Source of the DNA: Aquipseudomonas alcaligenes
Lineage (GTDB): Bacteria; Pseudomonadota; Gammaproteobacteria; Pseudomonadales; Pseudomonadaceae
Length of the DNA stretch: 64,000 nt
Direction of reading: 5' to 3'
NCBI RefSeq assembly: GCF_003205495.1
Contig: NZ_QJRX01000005.1
Coordinates: forward strand, 124,001 to 188,000
Positions 23,096 to 31,723 of the stretch are shown piece after piece; within the stretch, counting starts at the first letter, position 1; each line of letters starts with the position of its first letter. Below the pieces are notes generated by a model that was not told the DNA's origin, made no database searches, and was given only the letters and a program-made list of their open reading frames with translations. Made by a program: the position numbers and the translations under genes.

Positions 23096-23159
23096 AAGCT
23101 ACGGCCGCCACGAGGCCGACAATATCCACTTCGTGCAGGACCTTTATCCGTTTTCTGCA
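23096..23159 (-). promoter_or_regulatory. benA promoter with two BenR (XylS-type) half-sites
   Basis: On the minus strand two TGCA-N6-GGATA elements occur at 23159-23145 and 23137-23123, separated by 7 bp. The proximal one is followed 21 bp later by a -10 box TAGCTT (23101-23096). As I recall, the XylS-controlled Pm promoter has the same TGCA-N6-GGnTA half-sites and the same 21-bp gap to its -10, with a 6-bp spacer between half-sites. The arrangement predicts BenR activation. Confidence 0.85.
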
Positions 23160-23314
23160 AGGACCGACCAAGGTCGTAGAAGCCCCGTCAGCCGCGGCCT
23201 GCGGCATGGATGGCGAGCGCGCGGAAACCGCAGCGCGGCAGGGCGGCGTTCAGGCGCGAGGGGATGGCCAGCGGGTGGGCGGCACCGCGCTCGGCAGGAC
23301 GCCGGCGCGGTGGA

Positions 23315-24271
23315 TCAGGACTCGCGGCGACGCAGGGTGTCGGACGGCAGCTCGCCGAAGGCGCTCTTGTAGCTTTCGGAGAAGCGCCCGAGGTGCAGGA
23401 AGCCGTAGTCCAGCGCCACCTCGGTGACGTTGCGAACCTTCACCGAGGGGTCGCGCAGGCAGGCATGCACCTTCTCCAGCTTGCGCTGGCGGATGTAGTG
23501 CTTGGGCGTGGTGCCCAGGTATTTGTCGAACAGCGCGTAGAGCGAGCGCGGGCTCATGTGGGCGAGCTGGGCCAGCTGCTCCAGGTTGATGTCCTGCTTG
23601 AGGTTGTCGTCGATGAACTGCACCAGGCGCTCGAACGAGGGGCTGCCCTCGCCCGCCGGCTGGCGGCTGACGTTGTTGCTGAGCAGGCCGAGCAGCTTGC
23701 TGGCGATGATGCGCGTGTACTGCTCCTGCACCAGCGGCAGCGACTGGTCGCTCTCGGCCTCGCTGCACACCAGGCCGAGCAGGCTGGTGAAGCCCTCCAG
23801 CTGCTGCAGCTGGTGGCGCGCGGCGAAACGCACGCCGCCGGCCGGGCGCTGCCAGTGGTTGTCGCTGCAGGCGCGCTCGATCAGGTTGGCCGGCAGCTTG
23901 ACGATGAACTTCTCGCAATCGTCGGAATAGGTCAGGTCGACCGGGTCGTCCGGGTTGATCAGCAGCAGCTCACCGGGGGTGAAGTAGTGCTCCTGGCCAT
24001 GGCCACGCCACAGACAGTGGCCCTGCAGCAGTACCTGCAGGTGGTAGATGGTCTCCAGCGCCGGCGAGGTGACCCGTACGCTGCCGCCATAGCTGATGCG
24101 GCACAGGTCCAGCGCGCCGAAGGTGCGGTGGCTCAGGCTGGCCTCGGGACGCCCCGTGCGCGGCAGGCGGATGCAGTGCGCGCCGACGTGCTGGTTGACG
24201 TAGTCGGACACCGCATAGGGGTCGGCCTGGGCGAATATCCGACTCTTCTCGTTAAGCAGGCTGATATCCAT
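23315..24271 (-). CDS. benR: Benzoate-responsive AraC/XylS-family activator
   Basis: A 318-residue regulator with an AraC-type cupin-like N-terminal domain and two C-terminal helix-turn-helix motifs (about residues 215-310, LEQLAQLAHMSPRSLYALF and VTEVALDYGFLHLGRFSESY). The length and start (MDISLLNEKSRIF) match BenR. It lies 255 bp upstream of benA on the same strand. The gap contains consensus XylS-type sites, so it should activate benA in the presence of benzoate. Confidence 0.93.
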   Translation of the reverse strand: MDISLLNEKSRIFAQADPYAVSDYVNQHVGAHCIRLPRTGRPEASLSHRTFGALDLCRISYGGSVRVTSPALETIYHLQVLLQGHCLWRGHGQEHYFTPGELLLINPDDPVDLTYSDDCEKFIVKLPANLIERACSDNHWQRPAGGVRFAARHQLQQLEGFTSLLGLVCSEAESDQSLPLVQEQYTRIIASKLLGLLSNNVSRQPAGEGSPSFERLVQFIDDNLKQDINLEQLAQLAHMSPRSLYALFDKYLGTTPKHYIRQRKLEKVHACLRDPSVKVRNVTEVALDYGFLHLGRFSESYKSAFGELPSDTLRRRES

Positions 24272-24495
24272 CACGGATACTCTTGTAATAGTTCTTACCG
24301 CCGGTGAGGGTGCGGTGTATGGCAAGCCACACCCCGCGAGCAAGGCAGCCCCTCTTCATCATCTGATTCATACAACGGCCGGCCACGGCACGCAGCGGCA
24401 ACCGATCAACGGTAGTGGCAGCATAGGCCAGGCGGCAGCATAGGAAATTCGACTTTGGCCGGACAGCGCCCTGCGCGATAACCGCCCGCTTTCGC

Positions 24496-25314
24496 TCAGC
24501 CGAGCATCTGCCCCAGCTCGCTCGCCGCCTGCTGCAGCACGGGCAGGTGCCGGCGCTGCAGCTCCTGGCAGCTGGCGCGGGCGGCATGGCTGCTGACATT
24601 CAGTGCCGCCTGCACCTGCCCACTGGCATTGCGCACCGGCACGGCCAGCGAGCGCAGGCCCGGCTCCAGTTCCTGGTCGACGATGCACCAGCCCTGCTCG
24701 CGCACCTGCTGCAGGCACGTCAGCAGGTCATCCGGGCGGTACAGGGTGCGGCTGGTCTTGGCCTGCAGCTCGGCGCTGTCCAGGTAGTGGCGCAGCGCGG
24801 CATCGTCCAGGGCCGCCAGCAGCACGCGGCCCATCGAGGTGCAGTAGGCCGGCAGCCGGCTGCCGACGCTGAGGTCCACGGAAATCAGGCGCTGCGGAAT
24901 GGCCGAACGCGCCACATAAAGCACCTCGCTGCCCTCCAGCGTGGACAGGTTGCAGGCCTCGTGCAGCTGCTCGCTGAGCCGATCGAGCAGCGGCTGGGCC
25001 ATCAGCGCCAGCGGCGTGGACGAGAGATAGGCATGCCCCAGGGTCAGCACCTTGGGCAGCAGGCTGTAGGTACTGCCCTCGCAGGTGGCATAGCCCAGCT
25101 GCATCAGGGTGTACAGGCAGCGCCGCACCGCCGCCCGGGGAATCCCGGTGCGGTAGCTGACCTGGGCGATGGTCAGGTGGCGCTTGCGCTCCTGGAAGGC
25201 CTGGATCACCAGCAGGCCACGCGCCAGGGAGGCCATGAAGTTGGGATCCCCGGCGAACGCCTCGAGGGCCTGGGCCGGGGAGTCGGTGACGGGGGAACGC
25301 TCTTCGGTACTCAT
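24496..25314 (-). CDS. pcaR: IclR-family regulator of the beta-ketoadipate pathway
   Basis: A 272-residue IclR protein with an N-terminal winged helix (LTIAQVSYRTGIPRAAVRRC) and a C-terminal effector domain that in PcaR responds to 3-oxoadipate. The start at 25314 (MSTEERSPVTDS) precedes the conserved NFMASLARGLLVIQAF region. PcaR-type boxes lie 30-60 bp upstream, implying autoregulation, and matching boxes precede pcaI. PcaU or CatR-type IclR proteins are close relatives, but the operator matches favour PcaR. Confidence 0.88.
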   Translation of the reverse strand: MSTEERSPVTDSPAQALEAFAGDPNFMASLARGLLVIQAFQERKRHLTIAQVSYRTGIPRAAVRRCLYTLMQLGYATCEGSTYSLLPKVLTLGHAYLSSTPLALMAQPLLDRLSEQLHEACNLSTLEGSEVLYVARSAIPQRLISVDLSVGSRLPAYCTSMGRVLLAALDDAALRHYLDSAELQAKTSRTLYRPDDLLTCLQQVREQGWCIVDQELEPGLRSLAVPVRNASGQVQAALNVSSHAARASCQELQRRHLPVLQQAASELGQMLG

Positions 25315-25342
25315 TGCCACTGCCTCACCGGAACCGGATCGG

Positions 25343-25376
25343 CCGATTATCGGACCAGCAATTCGATAATCGCAAC
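25343..25376 (-). promoter_or_regulatory. Candidate PcaR operator upstream of pcaR
   Basis: Two copies of the PcaR core in opposite orientation: CCGATTATCGG at 25343-25353 and TTCGATAATCGCAAC at 25362-25376. They sit 29-62 bp before the pcaR start, where binding would repress its own promoter. The core is shared with the pcaI upstream region. Confidence 0.7.
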
Positions 25377-25568
25377 ACATGGCTGACACCCACGGCTCCT
25401 TGCCCCCATGGCTGCAAGCCTGGCGGGATGGGGCTAGCCATGCCCCTCAACGGCTACGCGGCATGGAAACCCCGCTGGAGGATCCGACCCGCCAGGGGCA
25501 GTGGCATTCCACTCCATCAACCGACCGGCCAGGACGCTCCAGCCCAATGGCCTGCAGCGCCCCTCTTG

Positions 25569-25832
25569 TCAGCTGTGGCAGGTGCCGCAGCAATGCGCCT
25601 TGGCGGCTGCCGGGGCCTGGCCGTCGGCGGCGGCGAGCCTGGCGGGATAACCGGCGTCCTGCAGCGCGGCCAGCAGGACCTGGAGATCGGCGTCGCCGGC
25701 GACGCGCACCCGGCCGGCGGCGAGATCCACCTCGACCTCGGCCACCCCTGCCACGGGCGTCAGGGCGGCATTCACATGGCGGACACAGGACCCGCAGGTC
25801 ATGCCTTCAACTTGCAGTTCGACACTTTTCAT
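25569..25832 (-). CDS. CopZ-like heavy-metal (copper) chaperone with Cys/His tail
   Basis: An 87-residue HMA-domain protein. The metal site is GMTCGSC (Cys13, Cys16) followed by the usual ferredoxin-like fold. A tail of about 20 residues ends HCCGTCHS, adding three cysteines and two histidines that standard CopZ lacks. The start at 25832 gives the HMA domain at the N-terminus. Upstream lies a decayed copA 3' end, so this is probably what remains of a copper-export locus. Mercury or another soft metal cannot be excluded. Confidence 0.82.
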   Translation of the reverse strand: MKSVELQVEGMTCGSCVRHVNAALTPVAGVAEVEVDLAAGRVRVAGDADLQVLLAALQDAGYPARLAAADGQAPAAAKAHCCGTCHS

Positions 25833-25945
25833 CGTGATGACTCCTGAACAAGAAATGCTTTCGAAGCGGGCCACGCCCGACCTCGCAATTCACCCTGGGC
25901 CTTGCCACGAGGGGAAGGTCAAGCCGGTGCGGACCCGCCGTCGAG

Positions 25946-26117
25946 CTAGGCCTTGCGCAACCGCAGCGCATTGAAGACGACCGAGGCCGAACTCAGGCTC
26001 ATGGCCAGTGCCGCCACCATCGGCGACAGCAGGTGCCCGGTCAGTGGGTAAAACAATCCGGCCGCCAAGGGTATGCCCATGGCGTTGTAGGCAAAGGTTC
26101 TGGTGCATGTTGCGCAC
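25946..26117 (-). pseudogene. copA: Remnant of the 3' end of a copper P-type ATPase gene (copA)
   Basis: The minus strand encodes the last ~50 residues of a CopA-type ATPase: [36 protein letters not shown] and NALRLR before a TAG stop. Just upstream, in another frame, is RNMHQNL, which normally continues directly into that segment. The frames part near 26095, and about three codons between NL and FAYN are missing. Nothing CopA-like exists above 26117, where arsO begins shortly after on the other strand. The gene is truncated and frameshifted, hence non-functional. Confidence 0.85.
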
Positions 26118-26167
26118 GCCGGCCGCCGAGCCGATAGACTTTCCTGCAACTACCCGGGAGCGCTGGG

Positions 26168-27244
26168 ATGACGGATCGATCACAAACCCTGTTGGATGTA
26201 CTGGTTATCGGCGGCGGCCAGGCCGGCCTGGCTACCGCGTATTTCCTGCGGCGGGCCGGACTGTTGTTTCTCATCCTCGACGCCGAAGACGGGCCCGGTG
26301 GAGCCTGGCGGCATGGCTGGAACTCCCTGCGGCTGTTCTCTCCCGCGACCTGGAGTTCGATTGCCGGCTGGATGATGCCGCCGGTGCAGGACGGCTACCC
26401 CACGCGCGACCATGTGATCGACTACCTGAGTCGCTACGAGGAGCGTTACCGGTTGCCGATCGAGCGGCCGCGGCGCGTCACCGCGGTCGAGCGCATCGCG
26501 GGGGCGCTGCGTGTGCATGCCGGGCAGGCGCACTGGGATGCCAGGGCCGTGGTCAGCGCCACGGGCACCTGGAGCAATCCCTATATCCCCGAGTACCCCG
26601 ACGCAGAGCTGTTCCGCGGCCAGCAGCTGCACTCGGCGCATTACGTCGAGGCCCTGCCCTTCTCCGGCAAGCGGGTGCTGGTGGTCGGCGGCGGCAACTC
26701 CGGGGCGCAGATCCTGGCGGAGGTTTCCAAGGTGGCCGAGGTCACCTGGGTGACGCCCAGCGCACCGCTGTTCCTGCCCGATGACGTGGATGGGCGCGTG
26801 CTGTTCGAGCGCGCCACCGAGCGCTGGAAGGCGCAGATGGAGGGACGGGTCATCGAGCAGCCGGTGGGTGGCCTGGGCGATGTCGTGATGGTGCCGCCGG
26901 TGGTCGAGGCGCGCGAACGCGGCGTCCTGCATGCCGTGCGCCCCTTCGAGCGTTTCACCGGCGATGGCGTGATCTGGCCCGATGGCTCGCACAGCGCCGT
27001 CGATGCGGTGATCTGGTGCACCGGCTTCAAGCCGGCACTGGGCCATCTGGCCAGCCTCGGGCTGCTTACCGCGGAAGGCCGGGTGGCGGTCGAGGGCACC
27101 CGCGCGATCGACGAGCCCAGGCTGTGGCTGGTGGGCTATGGCGAGTGGACGGGCTCGGCCTCGGCGACGCTGATCGGGGTGACCCGCACGGCCCGCAGCA
27201 CGGCAGGCGAGATCGAGCAGTTCCTGGCCAGGGCGCCGGCCTGA
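26168..27244 (+). CDS. arsO: ArsO-like flavin-dependent monooxygenase
   Basis: A 358-residue FAD/NAD(P)-binding oxidoreductase. The FAD Rossmann motif is [19 protein letters not shown] (residues 12-30), the NADPH motif is [10 protein letters not shown], and the group B monooxygenase-like [14 protein letters not shown] segment lies between them. A second conserved ATG-type motif is seen as IWCTGFKP. Related genes (ArsO/CzcO type) are common in ars clusters, though the reaction is not settled. It converges with arsJ, their stop codons abutting at TGATCA. Confidence 0.82.
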   Translation: MTDRSQTLLDVLVIGGGQAGLATAYFLRRAGLLFLILDAEDGPGGAWRHGWNSLRLFSPATWSSIAGWMMPPVQDGYPTRDHVIDYLSRYEERYRLPIERPRRVTAVERIAGALRVHAGQAHWDARAVVSATGTWSNPYIPEYPDAELFRGQQLHSAHYVEALPFSGKRVLVVGGGNSGAQILAEVSKVAEVTWVTPSAPLFLPDDVDGRVLFERATERWKAQMEGRVIEQPVGGLGDVVMVPPVVEARERGVLHAVRPFERFTGDGVIWPDGSHSAVDAVIWCTGFKPALGHLASLGLLTAEGRVAVEGTRAIDEPRLWLVGYGEWTGSASATLIGVTRTARSTAGEIEQFLARAPA

Positions 27245-28477
27245 TCAGCCTGCCTGCCGCGCCGTGTCGCCGTGCCTGGGCAAGGCGCTGGAGATGAGCG
27301 CGGCGGCCAGCACGAAGGCGCTGGAGACCCACAGGCAGGCGACCAGCCCATGGGCCTGGAAGACCCAGCCCGAGAGCAGCGTGCCGATCAGCCGGCCCAG
27401 GGCGTTGGACATGTAGTAGAAGCCCACGTCCAGCGACACCCCGTCTTCCTTGGCGTAGCTGACGATCAGGTAGCTGTGCAGCGAGGAGTTCACCGCGAAC
27501 AGCGCGCCGAACAGCAGCAGCCCGCCGAGCAGCACCAGCTGGGCCGGCCAGCCGTCGGTCAGGCCGAGGGCGATCAGCGCCGGTAACCCGGCCAGGGCCA
27601 GGGCCCAGGCCAAGGCCGCGCGGCCATCCGGCACGAGGCCGCGCCGCTTGCCGGTGATGGCCGGGGCGAAGGACTGCACCATACCGTAGCCGATGACCCA
27701 GGTGGCGAGAAAACCGCCGACCAGCCAGAAGTCCCAGCCGAACACTGTGCTCAGGTACACCGGCAGCGCCACCACGAACCACACGTCGCGCGCGCCGAAC
27801 AAAAACAAGCGGGCGGCCGACAGGATGTTGATCGCCCGGCTCTTGGACAGCAGGTCGCGGAACTTCGGCTTGGCGCGGGCCTTGCCCAGGTCCTTCTTCA
27901 GCAGCACCAGGCTGCCCAGCCAGATCAGCGCCAGCACGGCGGCCATGGCCAGCACCGCACCGGTGAAGCCGAGCAGCGCCAGCAGCGCCCCGCCGAGGAA
28001 GAAGCCGACGCCCTTGAGCGCATTCTTCGAGCCGGTGAGGATGGCCACCCACTTGTAGAGCGTGCCCTGCTGGCTGTCCGGCACCAGGAGCTTGATCGAG
28101 CTCTTGGCGCTCATCTTGTTGAGGTCCTTGGCGATGCCGGACAGCGCCTGGGCGCCCATCACCCAGGGCACCGTCAGCCAGGCGGCCGGCACCGTGAGCA
28201 TCAGCAGGGCCAGCACCTGCAGGCCCAGGCCGAGGTTCATGGTGCGGTTCAGGCCCAGGCGCGCGCCGAGGTAGCCACCAACCAGGTTGGTGACCACGCC
28301 GAAGATCTCGTAGAACAGGAACAGCGCGGCGATCTGCAGCGGCGTGTAGCCCAGGCTGTGGAAGTGCAGTACCACCAGCATGCGCAGGGCGCCGTCGGTG
28401 AGGGTGAAGGCCCAGTAGTTGCCGGTGACCAGCAGGTACTGGCGGACTTCCGCAGACAGGGCTGACAACGCCTTCAT
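27245..28477 (-). CDS. arsJ: Organoarsenical efflux MFS permease ArsJ
   Basis: A 410-residue twelve-helix MFS transporter with ArsJ-type features such as GIAKDLNKMSAKSSIKLLVP and LYKWVAILTGSKNALKGVGFFLGG. ArsJ exports 1-arseno-3-phosphoglycerate, the unstable product formed when GAPDH uses arsenate in place of phosphate. The directly upstream gene (9-bp gap) is such a GAPDH, so the pair forms a complete arsenate-expulsion route. It is the last gene of the ars operon. Confidence 0.93.
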   Translation of the reverse strand: MKALSALSAEVRQYLLVTGNYWAFTLTDGALRMLVVLHFHSLGYTPLQIAALFLFYEIFGVVTNLVGGYLGARLGLNRTMNLGLGLQVLALLMLTVPAAWLTVPWVMGAQALSGIAKDLNKMSAKSSIKLLVPDSQQGTLYKWVAILTGSKNALKGVGFFLGGALLALLGFTGAVLAMAAVLALIWLGSLVLLKKDLGKARAKPKFRDLLSKSRAINILSAARLFLFGARDVWFVVALPVYLSTVFGWDFWLVGGFLATWVIGYGMVQSFAPAITGKRRGLVPDGRAALAWALALAGLPALIALGLTDGWPAQLVLLGGLLLFGALFAVNSSLHSYLIVSYAKEDGVSLDVGFYYMSNALGRLIGTLLSGWVFQAHGLVACLWVSSAFVLAAALISSALPRHGDTARQAG

Positions 28478-28486
28478 GATCGCCGA

Positions 28487-29491
28487 TTACCCCGCCGCGC
28501 CGACCAGTCGCGCCAGCTCCACCGCGCGGTTGGCGTAGCCCCACTCGTTGTCGTACCAGGCGTAGACCTTCACCTGGGTGCCATTGACTACCAGGGTCGA
28601 CAGCGCATCGATGATCGAGGAGCGCGGGTCGGTACGGTAGTCGATGGACACCAGCGGGCGCTCCTCGTAGCCGAGGATGTTCTTCAGCGGGCCCTCGGCC
28701 GCCGCCTTGAGCAGCGCGTTGACCTCCTCGGCGCTGGTCGCGCGCTCGACCTCGAACACGCAGTCGGTCAGCGAGGCGTTGGCCAGCGGCACGCGCACGG
28801 CATGGCCATTCAGCTTGCCGCGCAGCTCGGGGAAGATCTCAGCAATCGCCGTGGCCGAGCCGGTGGTGGTGGGGATCAGACTGAGCCCTGAGGCGCGGGC
28901 GCGGCGCAGATCCTTGTGCGGCGTGTCGAGGATGCTCTGGGTGTTGGTCAGGTCGTGGATGGTGGTGATCGAACCGTGGCGGATGCCCAGCGCTTCGTGG
29001 ATCACCTTGACCACCGGCGCCAGGCAGTTGGTGGTGCAGGACGCCGCCGTGACGATGCGGTGCTGCGCCGGATCGAACAGCTGCTGGTTGACGCCCATCA
29101 CCACGTTCAGCGCGCCCGGCTCCTTGACCGGCGCACAGACCACCACGCGCTTCACGCCCTGCTCCAGATAGCCCTGCAGCACGGCGACCGTCTTCATCTT
29201 GCCGCTGGCTTCGAGCACCAGGTCGCAGCCGCTCCAGTCGGTGTCGGCGATGGCCTTGTTGGCCGTCACGCGGATGCGCTTGCCATTGATCACCACGGCG
29301 TCGCCGTCGCTGCCCGCCTCGTGCTGCCAGCGGCCGTGCACCGAGTCGAAGTTCAGCAGGTGGGCATGGGTGGCGGCGTCGCCGGCCGGATCGTTGATCT
29401 GCACGAACTCCAGCTCGGGCCAGTCCCAGGCCGCGCGCAGGGCCAGGCGGCCGATGCGGCCGAAGCCGTTGATGCCTACTTTGATGGTCAT
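28487..29491 (-). CDS. ArsJ-associated glyceraldehyde-3-phosphate dehydrogenase
   Basis: A 334-residue type I GAPDH. It has the NAD motif INGFGRIGR, catalytic Cys152 in ASCTTNC, the histidine-containing segment after [12 protein letters not shown], and WYDNEWGY near the end. In ars operons this enzyme converts G3P plus arsenate to 1-arseno-3-phosphoglycerate for export by ArsJ. The start at 29491 ([10 protein letters not shown]) is fixed by the NAD motif; an in-frame upstream extension is not GAPDH-like. It lies 13 bp after the phosphatase gene. Confidence 0.93.
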   Translation of the reverse strand: MTIKVGINGFGRIGRLALRAAWDWPELEFVQINDPAGDAATHAHLLNFDSVHGRWQHEAGSDGDAVVINGKRIRVTANKAIADTDWSGCDLVLEASGKMKTVAVLQGYLEQGVKRVVVCAPVKEPGALNVVMGVNQQLFDPAQHRIVTAASCTTNCLAPVVKVIHEALGIRHGSITTIHDLTNTQSILDTPHKDLRRARASGLSLIPTTTGSATAIAEIFPELRGKLNGHAVRVPLANASLTDCVFEVERATSAEEVNALLKAAAEGPLKNILGYEERPLVSIDYRTDPRSSIIDALSTLVVNGTQVKVYAWYDNEWGYANRAVELARLVGAAG

Positions 29492-29504
29492 GTCGGTGAC
29501 TCCG

Positions 29505-30005
29505 TCAGTGGGTCGCGTCGAACTGGTTGATCCAGTCGCGGTGTGCGGGGTGTTGAATGGCCCTGGGGCGCAGGGCCTGCACCAGGGCGATGGCCTGGTC
29601 ACGGGGCAGACCGGCCTCGATCAGGAGGCGCACGGCGATCAGCCCGGTACGCCCGGAACCGCCCTTGCAGTGAATGGCCAGCGACTGACCGGCGCGCAGT
29701 TGCTCGAGCATCGCCTGGCGGGAAGCCTTCCAGCCCTGGGCGAAATCCTCCTGCGGCACCTGCTCGTCGGCCACCGGCAGGTGGTACCAGGCGAGGCCCA
29801 GGGCCTCGCAGTGCTGGGCAATCCGCTCGGCGCCATTGGCATCCAGCTCGGCCTGCGGCATCAGGGTGATGACCGCCGAAGCGCCGGCTTGCTTGAGCAC
29901 CGCCAGCGCCGCCGCGAGCGAAGTGTCCTTGGTGCCTGGGCAGGGCGTGAAGATCAGCTTGCCGGGCAGGCCGGGGATATCGAGCAGGTCGTAGGGATGG
30001 CTCAT
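29505..30005 (-). CDS. Dual-specificity/tyrosine-type phosphatase in the ars operon
   Basis: A 166-residue cysteine phosphatase. The P-loop is [10 protein letters not shown] (residues 112-121) with Cys113 and Arg119 spaced CX5R. A conserved aspartate that could act as general acid lies in [10 protein letters not shown]. It resembles CDKN3/KAP-like phosphatases. The LMW-type arsenate reductase fold is separately encoded in arsC-arsR, so this is a different enzyme class. Its operon position between arsH and GAPDH suggests a role in arsenate metabolism, but its substrate is unknown. Confidence 0.8.
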   Translation of the reverse strand: MSHPYDLLDIPGLPGKLIFTPCPGTKDTSLAAALAVLKQAGASAVITLMPQAELDANGAERIAQHCEALGLAWYHLPVADEQVPQEDFAQGWKASRQAMLEQLRAGQSLAIHCKGGSGRTGLIAVRLLIEAGLPRDQAIALVQALRPRAIQHPAHRDWINQFDATH

Positions 30006-30023
30006 CTAGGGGGTTTCCTTCGA

Positions 30024-30746
30024 TCAGAGGGCGCGCTGGTTGACGCGCCTGGAAAGCTCTTGTGCCGATTCCTTGCGTTCGGAGTAGCGATCGACCAGGT
30101 AGTCGGAGCGGTCGCGCAGCAGCAGAGTGAACTTGACCAGCTCCTCCATCACGTCCACCAGGCGGTCGTAGAAGGCGGACGGCTTCATCCGGCCGTCCGC
30201 GTCGAACTCCATGAAGGCCTTGGGCACCGAGGACTGGTTGGGGATGGTGAACATGCGCATCCAGCGCCCCAGCACGCGCAGCTGGTTGACCACGTTGAAC
30301 GACTGCGAGCCACCGCAGACCTGCATCACCGCCAGGGTCTTGCCCTGGGTCGGACGGATCGCGCCCATGGCCAGCGGCACCCAGTCGATCTGCGCCTTGA
30401 ACACGGCCGTCATCGCGCCGTGGCGTTCGGGCGAGCACCACACCTGGCCTTCCGACCACTGCATCAGCTCGCGCAGCTCCTGCACCTTGGGATGGCTGTC
30501 CGGCGCATCGTCCGGCAGCGGCAGGCCGCGCGGGTCGAAGATGCGCGTCTCGGCGCCGAAATGCTGCAGCAGGCGGGCCGCCTCCTCGGTCAGCAGGCGG
30601 CTGAACGAGCGCTCGCGGGTGGAGCCGTAGAGCAGCAGGATACGCGGCGGGTGGGCCGATGCCGACTCGACGGCCAGCTTGTCCGGCGCTGGCAGGTCGA
30701 GCAGCTCGGCATCGATGTTGGGCAGATCGTTGTGCATGGCATTCAT
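30024..30746 (-). CDS. arsH: Organoarsenical oxidase ArsH
   Basis: A 240-residue NADPH:FMN oxidoreductase that oxidises trivalent organoarsenicals. The FMN-binding loop is [13 protein letters not shown], followed by [20 protein letters not shown] and [12 protein letters not shown], all typical of ArsH. The start is uncertain: ATG at 30746 has a GGGG directly against it, whereas ATG at 30737 lies about 9 nt from that site. It follows the arsC-arsR fusion by 87 bp. Confidence 0.93.
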   Translation of the reverse strand: MNAMHNDLPNIDAELLDLPAPDKLAVESASAHPPRILLLYGSTRERSFSRLLTEEAARLLQHFGAETRIFDPRGLPLPDDAPDSHPKVQELRELMQWSEGQVWCSPERHGAMTAVFKAQIDWVPLAMGAIRPTQGKTLAVMQVCGGSQSFNVVNQLRVLGRWMRMFTIPNQSSVPKAFMEFDADGRMKPSAFYDRLVDVMEELVKFTLLLRDRSDYLVDRYSERKESAQELSRRVNQRAL

Positions 30747-30833
30747 CCCCTGGGGAGTTAGAGAGGGCCGCGGCGGAGCGCTTGGCCCCTGGGCGCGACG
30801 GCGGGCAAGGCCGGCAGAGCCACGGCGCGGGCC

Positions 30834-31616
30834 TCAGTCACAGACCAACTTGCGCCCCGGTCGCCCACGCATCTGCCAGAGGCGCTGCACGTCCTGGCGC
30901 AGCCATTCGGCATTGCTGTCGAGCGTCTGCTTGAGGATCTCGCCGACCCATTGCGGCAACTGCGGGTGCAGGCGGTAGTACACCCACTGGCCATGGCGAC
31001 GATCCTCCAGCAGGCCGCAGCCGCGCAGCAGGGCCAGGTGGCGGGAAATCTTCGGCTGGGCCTGTTCGAGCGCCGCGGTCAGCTCGCAGACACAGAGTTC
31101 CTGTTCCAGGGTCACGAGCAGCGCGATGCGTGCGCGGGTCTCGTCGGCCAGACACTTGAAGACCTCGGTAGGCGACAGCAGGTCGCCGCCTACGGCCGCC
31201 GGGGCGGGCTTGCTCTTGATCAGCACGAACATCTTTATCCGCTCGTGGATCTCATGCAGGGTCTTGCGGTAGGCGTCTTTCTGCGTGCTGGTCGCCGGGT
31301 CGGCGAAGTTCCAGGCGATGTACTCGCCGGCGCCCGGCAGGGCCAGACATTCCAGGGCGGACTTGTCGCACAGGGTGATCACGTAGTCGAAGGGCTCACC
31401 CGCGACCTGCTCGATGGACTTGCTGAACAGCCCTGCGGTGGAGATGCCAAGCTGCTCCAGCGCGCTGCGGGCGCGATCATCCACTTGCGTGGGCGCGCTC
31501 CCTGCACTGCAGGCCTCGAAGTGCTCCGAGTCGATGTGGCGCAACAGCGCCTCGGCCATCTGCGAGCGCGACGAGTTGGCCACGCAGAGGAAGAGGACAC
31601 GCTTTTTCTGGCTCAT
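30834..31616 (-). CDS. Fused arsenate reductase-ArsR repressor
   Basis: A 260-residue two-domain protein. Residues 1-135 are a thioredoxin-type (LMW phosphatase fold) arsenate reductase with Cys11 and Arg17 in CVANSSR and the redox pair Cys83/Cys90 in TLCDKSALEC. Residues 145-235 are an ArsR/SmtB winged helix with the arsenite site ELCVCEL (Cys175, Cys177) and recognition helix QPKISRHLALLRG. The ATG at 31616 is preferred over an in-frame TTG at 31631; neither has a strong ribosome site. It is the first gene of the minus-strand ars operon, divergent from acr3, and should autorepress. Confidence 0.92.
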   Translation of the reverse strand: MSQKKRVLFLCVANSSRSQMAEALLRHIDSEHFEACSAGSAPTQVDDRARSALEQLGISTAGLFSKSIEQVAGEPFDYVITLCDKSALECLALPGAGEYIAWNFADPATSTQKDAYRKTLHEIHERIKMFVLIKSKPAPAAVGGDLLSPTEVFKCLADETRARIALLVTLEQELCVCELTAALEQAQPKISRHLALLRGCGLLEDRRHGQWVYYRLHPQLPQWVGEILKQTLDSNAEWLRQDVQRLWQMRGRPGRKLVCD

Positions 31617-31643
31617 GTTGATGTCTGTCAAAGGTGAACGGGA

Positions 31644-31670
31644 GCGAATATATTATTTTGCGAATATTCG
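31644..31670. promoter_or_regulatory. Candidate ArsR operator in the divergent ars promoter region
   Basis: This AT-rich stretch holds two direct GCGAATAT copies at 31644-31651 and 31660-31667. The second is part of the perfect 10-bp palindrome CGAATATTCG (31661-31670). It lies in the 107-bp gap between the fused arsC-arsR gene and acr3, suited to controlling both. Confidence 0.55.
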
Positions 31671-31723
31671 GTAAAGCATATGTTCTGCATACCCCGCACA
31701 GACAACGGAGACAGGCGACAGAG

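Noticed and set aside
25379..25847. Plus-strand frames between pcaR and the CopZ-like gene
   Set aside because: They lie over the pcaR operator and opposite the CopZ gene, have no good ribosome site and show repetitive shadow composition.
25840..26170. Possible copy of the tRNA-Ser 3' end (attachment site) at the left edge of the ars block
   Set aside because: I looked for GGTTCGAATCCCTCCC-like sequence and saw none here, so no island boundary is claimed.
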